Shown here: positions 7,104 through 11,178 of the stretch, piece after piece | How the letters are laid out: each line of letters starts with the position of its first letter | How positions within the stretch are numbered: the first letter of the stretch is position 1 | DNA from: an uncultured Eubacteriales bacterium | GTDB lineage: Bacteria > Bacillota > Clostridia > Peptostreptococcales > Anaerovoracaceae | Length of the DNA: 11,178 bases | Direction of reading: 5' to 3' | Assembly (NCBI GenBank): GCA_900551415.1 | Contig: URWB01000081.1 | Span: 1-11,178 of the forward strand | Program-made: the position numbers and the translations under genes | Notes under the pieces: model-generated | The model's input: the letters and a program-made list of their open reading frames with translations, nothing else | What the model was told of the DNA's origin: nothing | Databases searched by the model: none

Positions 7104-7331
7104 TTACTGCTTATCTTCGATGTACTTGACCAAATCGGCGACGGTCTTGACCTTTTCAATCGCGTCGTCCTCGATTTCGATGTCAAACTCGTTTTCAATA
7201 TCCATCACGAGCATCATCACGGTCGCGCTGTCCGCCTTGAGATCCTCCTTGAGGCGGGTTTCCGGCTTCACTTCGTCCTCGCTCACGCCGAGCTGATCGG
7301 CGATCATGGTTTTAAGCTGATCGTATACCAT
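7104..7331 (-). CDS. acpP: Acyl carrier protein
   Basis: This 75-residue acidic protein carries acyl chains on a phosphopantetheine arm during fatty acid synthesis in the cytoplasm. The attachment serine is in the KADSATVMMLVMDIE stretch, about residue 38, at the start of helix II; the usual DSL is DSA here. The downstream ENEFDIEIEDDAIEK and the end VADLVKYIEDK are typical. The ORF opens 9 codons earlier, but GGAGGAG at 7 nt before the ATG at 7331 and the family N-terminus MVYDQLK decide the start. It precedes rnc by 126 nt on the same strand, a common Firmicutes arrangement; the fatty-acid genes that often come before acpP are absent, replaced by a kinase gene. Confidence 0.93.
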   Translation of the reverse strand: MVYDQLKTMIADQLGVSEDEVKPETRLKEDLKADSATVMMLVMDIENEFDIEIEDDAIEKVKTVADLVKYIEDKQ

Positions 7332-7433
7332 ACGTTCTCCTCCTTGTCCTTTTACCATTATTTTTTTACAATGTTCCGTTTATTCCAAACCCATTTCGGG
7401 TTTCCAGCTTGTTGACATAAGCAAACTTGGCTT

Positions 7434-7464
7434 GAATAGCAAAATCAAGAAATTCAGCTATTCT
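7434..7464. repeat. Inverted repeat GAATAGC/GCTATTC
   Basis: GAATAGC (7434-7440) and GCTATTC (7458-7464) form a 7-bp inverted repeat with a 17-nt loop. The same seven bases recur in both arms of the strong terminator hairpin at 7481-7509, so the four copies can pair in alternative ways. A further small hairpin, AAACCC/GGGTTT, lies at 7387-7403. No coding function is seen in this 172-nt gap apart from the acpP ribosome-binding site. Confidence 0.4.
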
Positions 7465-7480
7465 TTCATTTGCGGAAAGG

Positions 7481-7516
7481 GCTATTCTCCCCCTTCGGGG
7501 GAGAATAGCTTTTTTT
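7481..7516 (+). terminator. Strong intrinsic terminator, plus-strand polarity
   Basis: A perfect 13-bp stem, GCTATTCTCCCCC (7481-7493) with GGGGGAGAATAGC (7497-7509), is followed on the plus strand by seven T residues (7510-7516). It lies 15 nt past the stop of the minus-strand kinase gene. On that strand the hairpin is preceded by seven A residues and followed by CCCTTTCC, so it would terminate poorly in that direction. No plus-strand gene is recognised before it. Confidence 0.75.
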
Positions 7517-7531
7517 CTACGGTCTGACCCC

Positions 7532-9730
7532 TCAGGCCTGACGCGCGCCGCAGAACCCCGCAATCACGGCGACGAGCCGCTCGATTCGAATCGGCTTGGG
7601 CAGATGCGCGTTCATGCCCGCCTCCATGCACTTGCGCGCGTCCTCCTCAAAGGCGTTGGCGGTCATCGCGATGATGGGGATGACCTTCGCGTCCGCACGA
7701 TCCAGCGCGCGAATCGCCCGCGTCGCGTCGAGCCCGTCCATGTTGGGCATCATCACATCCATCAGGATGGCGGCGTAGGTGCCCGGCTTGTGGCTTTCAA
7801 ACGCCTCCAGCGCCTGCCGCCCGTCCGACGCGGCTTCGACCTCTGCCCCGCGATCCTCCAGCAGCTTTTTGACGATTTCGGCGTTCAGCGCGTTGTCCTC
7901 AGCCAGCAGGATGCGCAGGCCGCGCACATCCGCCGCCTCCGTCTCCCATGCCGCCTGCTGCGGTTCGGGCAATTCCTCGGCGATTTCAAAGGGCAGGGTA
8001 ATCACAAATTCCGAACCCTCGCCCTCCCGGCTGCTCACCTCGATGCTGCCGCCCATTTTGTCAATCAGGCTCTTGACGATGGCCATGCCCAGCCCCGTCC
8101 CGTGATAGACGCTCCGCGCGTCGGTGTGCTCCTGCGCGAACGGGTCAAAGATGTGCGCCAAAAACGCCCGGCTCATGCCGATGCCCGTGTCGCGGATCAC
8201 CCAGCGATAGGTGACGATTCCATCCCGCTCGCCGACGTTCTGGCAAAGCGTCGTCACGCTGCCGCCGACCTTGTTGTATTTGATGCAGTTGCCGTAGACG
8301 TTCAAAAACACCTGCCGCAGGTGCAGCGGGCTCCCGTATACGCAGTCGGGCTTCATCCGCTCGAATTGCCGCCTGTCATATTCAAGCGCAACGCCCGCCT
8401 CGGCGGCGCGCTGCTCCACGATGGTCAGAATATCGCGCAAAAGGCGGTTCAAATCGAGCGGCTCGTGCGCCAGCGTGATTTCGCCGCTTTCCAGCTTGCT
8501 CATTTGCAGCACATCGTTGATGAGGCTGAGCAGATGGTTGGCCGCCACCTTCATCTTCTCCCGGTTCGCGGTCAGCAGCGCGACGTCGCTCGGGTGCGCG
8601 TCGTCGATTTGCAGCAGACCGATGATCCCGTTCAGCGGCGTTCGAATGTCGTGGCTCATGCGGGAAAGGAAGCTGGTCTTGGCCGCGTTGGCGCGATCCG
8701 CCTGATCCACGGCGGCGCTCAGCTCGGCGTTCGCGGCGCGCAGCTTCTCCGCGTATTCCTTCTGCACGCGATACTGCCGCTCCTGATAGCTCTGCGCCGT
8801 CCGAAAGCGAACCGCCTTGGCGAACGCGAGGACGACGGCATAGAAAATCAGCGCGAACAGCATGCTCTGCGGGGTCGTTGCAAACACCGTCTTTTCCGGC
8901 ATATACACATAGACGTAAAAATTCCGCCCGCACCCCATCATGCCGTAATACCGCCGAAAAGAATCCTCCGGCCAGCTCGCGCGCACCAGCTCACCGCTGC
9001 TGTACGCCTGACGAATCTGCCGCAGAATCGCCATTTCCTCCGCGTTGCCGCCGATGAGCGTCTCGTCGTTGCTGGCCACGACCCTGCTGCCGCCGGTGAC
9101 GACAATCGTGCCGCTCGTTTCCGGGCTGTACCCCGAAAGCATCAGCGCGATGGACAGCCGAAACGCATCGAGATATTCCACCGGCGTTCGGTAATACGCC
9201 GCGACGATGCCCGGCGCATCCCGCCGCCCGACGGCGGCCAGATCAATCATGCTCCCGTCCGCGCAGGCAAAGCGCGTGGCGTAGCGCTTTTCGGGGTAAA
9301 GCGCCGCGTCCAGCAGCGCGGGGGAATCCAGATATTCGCCAAGCTGCCGGGGCGCTTCGCCCGTCCCGTGATAATCCGACAGAACGAACCCCGTCTCATC
9401 CATCACAATCAGCCCGGAGACATATCCCATCTGCGCATACTCCGAAAGCGGCGCGCTTTCTTCGCCGTCCGCCGCCATCTGACGGGCAATATGGCCGACG
9501 CTCTCCATCACGCGCATCAGGCTCTTGGTCTCGCTGGCCAGCTCAATGCGGTTGTAGCGGTTGCATTGTTCCTGGATGTATTGAATGGTCGTCGCCATCT
9601 GCTGCCGCGCGGAAACCGTGTCCGAATGGGCCGCCGTCAGAAACACGACGCCCAGCAGCGCCAGCGCCAGCAGAATTTCCATGTGGACGAGGCGAACGGA
9701 AAGCCGGTCAGCTTTTGATTTCGCCTTCAT
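7532..9730 (-). CDS. Hybrid sensor histidine kinase with C-terminal receiver domain
   Basis: This 732-residue membrane kinase should sense an extracellular signal and pass phosphate from histidine to an internal aspartate. Order: membrane helix about 15-34; an extracellular sensor region of about 250 residues, perhaps Cache-like; second helix about 288-306; a coiled linker to about 350; a HisKA domain with H360 in SHDIRTPLN; an ATPase domain with N481, DTGIGM (514-519) and GTGLGM (544-549); then a receiver domain from about 605 with ED at 611-612, phosphoacceptor D658 (LMDVMMP), T690 and K712. No HPt or DNA-binding domain follows, so a separate partner is needed. The ATG at 9730 has GGAGGGG before it; the in-frame start at 9763 is less likely. 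It overlaps the binding-protein gene upstream by 23 nt. Ligand unknown. Confidence 0.93.
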   Translation of the reverse strand: MKAKSKADRLSVRLVHMEILLALALLGVVFLTAAHSDTVSARQQMATTIQYIQEQCNRYNRIELASETKSLMRVMESVGHIARQMAADGEESAPLSEYAQMGYVSGLIVMDETGFVLSDYHGTGEAPRQLGEYLDSPALLDAALYPEKRYATRFACADGSMIDLAAVGRRDAPGIVAAYYRTPVEYLDAFRLSIALMLSGYSPETSGTIVVTGGSRVVASNDETLIGGNAEEMAILRQIRQAYSSGELVRASWPEDSFRRYYGMMGCGRNFYVYVYMPEKTVFATTPQSMLFALIFYAVVLAFAKAVRFRTAQSYQERQYRVQKEYAEKLRAANAELSAAVDQADRANAAKTSFLSRMSHDIRTPLNGIIGLLQIDDAHPSDVALLTANREKMKVAANHLLSLINDVLQMSKLESGEITLAHEPLDLNRLLRDILTIVEQRAAEAGVALEYDRRQFERMKPDCVYGSPLHLRQVFLNVYGNCIKYNKVGGSVTTLCQNVGERDGIVTYRWVIRDTGIGMSRAFLAHIFDPFAQEHTDARSVYHGTGLGMAIVKSLIDKMGGSIEVSSREGEGSEFVITLPFEIAEELPEPQQAAWETEAADVRGLRILLAEDNALNAEIVKKLLEDRGAEVEAASDGRQALEAFESHKPGTYAAILMDVMMPNMDGLDATRAIRALDRADAKVIPIIAMTANAFEEDARKCMEAGMNAHLPKPIRIERLVAVIAGFCGARQA

Positions 9731-10556
9731 CGCTTTTCCCCTCCATGTATCGCAGCGGCTCATCCAGATACCGCCCGATGATCTCCTCCATGGTTCCGTC
9801 CGCCCGCATCTGCTCGAAGATATCGGAAAGCGCCTGTTCCAGCCCGCGCGCGTCGTCCAGCGCGAAGGCCACGCCCAGCCCGACGGTCAGCAGCGGCTCA
9901 TCCAAAATGCGGTATTCCAGACGGTAATCCGACATATACTGCAGAATCGCCGTTTCATGCGCGGCAATGGCGTCGGCGTAGCCCTTGCTCAAAAACGGAT
10001 AGATCAATTCCCGGTTTTGCAGCGAAAACACCTCGCGCAGCGCCGGAAGCCTCGGGTCGGCGTGCGAAAGGAAAAGCTCCTCCGGCTTCGTCGTGGATTG
10101 AACGGCCACCCGCTTTCCGGCCAGGTCGGAAAGGGCATAAATATCGCTGTCCCGGCGCACCGCGACCACCTGTCGGCTGAGCATGTACGGCTCCGTCCAG
10201 CGATACTGCGCCTCCCGGCCGTCGATGGAGAAGCTGCCCCATATGCAGTCGATCGCGCCGCACTCCACCAGTTCCTTTTTATTTTCCCAGTCGATGACCA
10301 AAAACGCCGCCCGATACCCCAGCCGCCCGAAGGCCTCGGTCGCCAAATCCACGTCAATCCCCGTCGGCAGGCCGTTCGCGTCCTCATAATTAAAGGGCGG
10401 ATAATTGTCGCTGCCGACCACGATAACGGGTCTGTCGTCCTCCTTCGCCCGTTTGGCCGCGTTTGCGCGGCCGCATCCGCCGATCAGCAGCGCCACGCAC
10501 GCCAGCGCGATACACGCCAGCGCGCTGAAAAAGGCGGCAGCTTTTTTCTTCCGCAT
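9708..10556 (-). CDS. Solute-binding lipoprotein, amino-acid-type (family 3 SBP)
   Basis: This 282-residue protein resembles ABC transporter solute-binding proteins for amino acids. It starts with a basic n-region (MRKKK), a hydrophobic stretch and a lipobox IGGC with lipidation at C28, so it should be anchored outside the membrane. The mature part begins with the family-typical GSDNYPPFNYEDANG and PTGIDVDLATEAF; later IDCIWGSFSIDGRE and the DLAGKRVAVQ hinge segment also match. No permease or ATPase gene is adjacent. Instead its end overlaps a hybrid sensor kinase gene by 23 nt, suggesting a sensing role like the binding-protein domains built into BvgS-type kinases. The ATG at 10556 has AGGGGAG before it and opens the signal peptide; the frame starts 12 codons earlier. 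Confidence 0.88.
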   Translation of the reverse strand: MRKKKAAAFFSALACIALACVALLIGGCGRANAAKRAKEDDRPVIVVGSDNYPPFNYEDANGLPTGIDVDLATEAFGRLGYRAAFLVIDWENKKELVECGAIDCIWGSFSIDGREAQYRWTEPYMLSRQVVAVRRDSDIYALSDLAGKRVAVQSTTKPEELFLSHADPRLPALREVFSLQNRELIYPFLSKGYADAIAAHETAILQYMSDYRLEYRILDEPLLTVGLGVAFALDDARGLEQALSDIFEQMRADGTMEEIIGRYLDEPLRYMEGKSDEGEIKS

Positions 10557-10707
10557 AGCAACACTCCCCTGTTCCTGTGCCCGTCGAAGCATCCCATTAT
10601 GTAATATATTTCTATGCTTATTAAATTATTCCTTTTTTTCTCTTTTTTCGCGAAGATAAAACCTGCCCGCGCAAAATCCGCATTTTTCGCGATTTGCGGT
10701 TTCGCAG

Positions 10708-10736
10708 TTTACAGAACATGGCAAAAACCCTATAAT
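10708..10736 (+). promoter_or_regulatory. Predicted sigma-A promoter of the GH20-like gene
   Basis: TTTACA (10708-10713) is followed after exactly 17 nt by a perfect TATAAT (10731-10736) on the plus strand. Transcription would start near 10743, about 60 nt before the ATG at 10804. It is the only strong promoter I see in the 247-nt divergent gap; the minus-strand promoter for the lipoprotein gene is not clear. Confidence 0.7.
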
Positions 10737-10740
10737 TAAA

Positions 10741-10754
10741 GAAACGAACGTTTC
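10741..10754. promoter_or_regulatory. Operator-like palindrome at the transcription start
   Basis: GAAACG (10741-10746) and CGTTTC (10749-10754) form a perfect inverted repeat around AA, four bases after the -10 box. A repressor bound here would block initiation. The GAAACG/CGTTTC half-sites resemble those of LacI-type sugar regulators, though that family usually has no 2-nt centre. No regulator gene is in the window. Confidence 0.45.
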
Positions 10755-10803
10755 GAATTTTTGCAAAAACGTCAAATCATTCCCCGAAGGAGGAGGTTTT
10801 CCA

Positions 10804-11178
10804 ATGCCATCCATTCGCCTGACGGGCGATATCGCCCACATCATGGAAGGAACGAGGGCGCAGGCGGCCGATTTGAACCTGACGCTCGCGGAAGACGGCT
10901 TCCCCGTTGCCGTGACGATTCGAAAAGGGCCGCTGGAAGTGCTGACGGAGGCGGAGAGCGGCGCGATTTTCTGCGGGAGCCGCGCCGAATTTTTCCGCGG
11001 GCTGACGATGCTCGCCGCGCGGTTTGACGAGCGCCCCTTCCGCGTGCGGGAAACGCCCTCGCTCGACCTGCTCGGCGCGATGCTGGATTGCTCCCGAAAC
11101 GCCGTTCCGACGATGGAGGCCGCGAAGACCTTTCTGCGCAGGCTGAGTCGCATGGGCTACAACGCGGTGCTGCTCTAC
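10804..11178 (+). CDS. Family 20 glycoside hydrolase-like protein, N-terminal part
   Basis: The reading frame runs 125 codons from the ATG at 10804 and leaves the window still open, so the gene is partial at its 3' end. GGAGGAGG precedes the ATG at 7 nt. There is no signal peptide, suggesting a cytoplasmic enzyme. Residues about 1-80 look like the small alpha/beta domain before the barrel. From about 95 the segment LGAMLDCSRNAVPTMEAAK then LSRMGYNAVLLY matches the first strand and helix of the GH20 barrel in N-acetylhexosaminidase-like proteins of Firmicutes. The catalytic Asp-Glu pair would lie beyond the window, so activity and substrate (beta-linked GlcNAc or GalNAc is the family's usual target) cannot be checked. 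It is divergent from the sensor gene pair. Confidence 0.75.
   Translation, partial: MPSIRLTGDIAHIMEGTRAQAADLNLTLAEDGFPVAVTIRKGPLEVLTEAESGAIFCGSRAEFFRGLTMLAARFDERPFRVRETPSLDLLGAMLDCSRNAVPTMEAAKTFLRRLSRMGYNAVLLY

Noticed and set aside
6528..7415. A 295-codon plus-strand open frame crossing the junction, rnc and acpP
   Set aside because: It is antisense to two clearly identified proteins and spans the composition break, so it is an artefact of GC-rich codon use.
7434..7509. CRISPR-like repeats from the four GAATAGC/GCTATTC copies
   Set aside because: The units are only 7 bases, alternate in orientation, and are explained by two hairpins; there is no regular repeat-spacer pattern or cas gene.
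7604..9718. A 704-codon plus-strand open frame opposite the kinase gene
   Set aside because: It is rich in R, H, Q and A as expected for the antisense of a GC-rich gene, has no recognisable domain, and the minus strand encodes a complete kinase with every catalytic motif.
9585..10604. A 339-codon plus-strand open frame opposite the lipoprotein gene
   Set aside because: The opposite strand has a signal peptide, lipobox and binding-protein motifs; this frame has low-complexity shadow composition.
10626..11153. A 175-codon minus-strand open frame opposite the GH20-like gene
   Set aside because: It lacks a ribosome-binding site, is serine/arginine-rich like a shadow, and conflicts with the promoter, ribosome-binding site and family motif on the plus strand.

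Overview
The window looks like two genomes joined at about 6537-6545. Bases 1-6536 are AT-rich (row 5281-5340 is about 32% G+C by count) and carry Lachnospiraceae-like genes. Bases 6546-11178 are GC-rich (row 8521-8580 is about 63% G+C) and carry genes typical of an uncultured high-GC gut clostridium. The change happens inside one open reading frame: the N-terminal catalytic part of RNase III runs in frame into the C-terminal half of an alpha/beta hydrolase. A chimeric metagenomic contig is the simplest explanation. Gene order and regulation should be read separately on each side.

Left side, mostly minus strand. Bases 1-454 hold only short or broken reading frames. Next is a zinc-type alcohol dehydrogenase (455-1495) with a clear promoter and a 15-bp inverted repeat in its leader. 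The operon queD-queE-queC-queF (3977 down to 1709) converts the GTP cyclohydrolase product to preQ1, the base precursor of queuosine in tRNA; folE is not in the window. It has a consensus promoter and a 200-nt leader with a small hairpin, an A-rich tail and a strong intrinsic terminator, consistent with preQ1-controlled attenuation. Upstream lies a membrane-anchored acyltransferase-like gene (4303-6120), overlapping the stop of the truncated hydrolase.

Right side. On the minus strand, acpP (7104-7331) precedes rnc (from 6977, truncated by the junction), a familiar Firmicutes order. The next unit upstream is a solute-binding lipoprotein (9708-10556) overlapping a hybrid sensor histidine kinase (7532-9730), with no ABC permease or ATPase. 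This suggests a two-gene sensor in which the lipoprotein presents ligand to the kinase. Divergent from it, on the plus strand, starts a family 20 glycoside hydrolase-like gene (10804 to the window end) behind a good promoter with a palindrome near the start of transcription.

I did not find a convincing wholly new system. The most informative observations are the junction, the queuosine leader, the split solute-binding-protein/kinase pair, and the repeats in the adh leader and downstream of the kinase gene.
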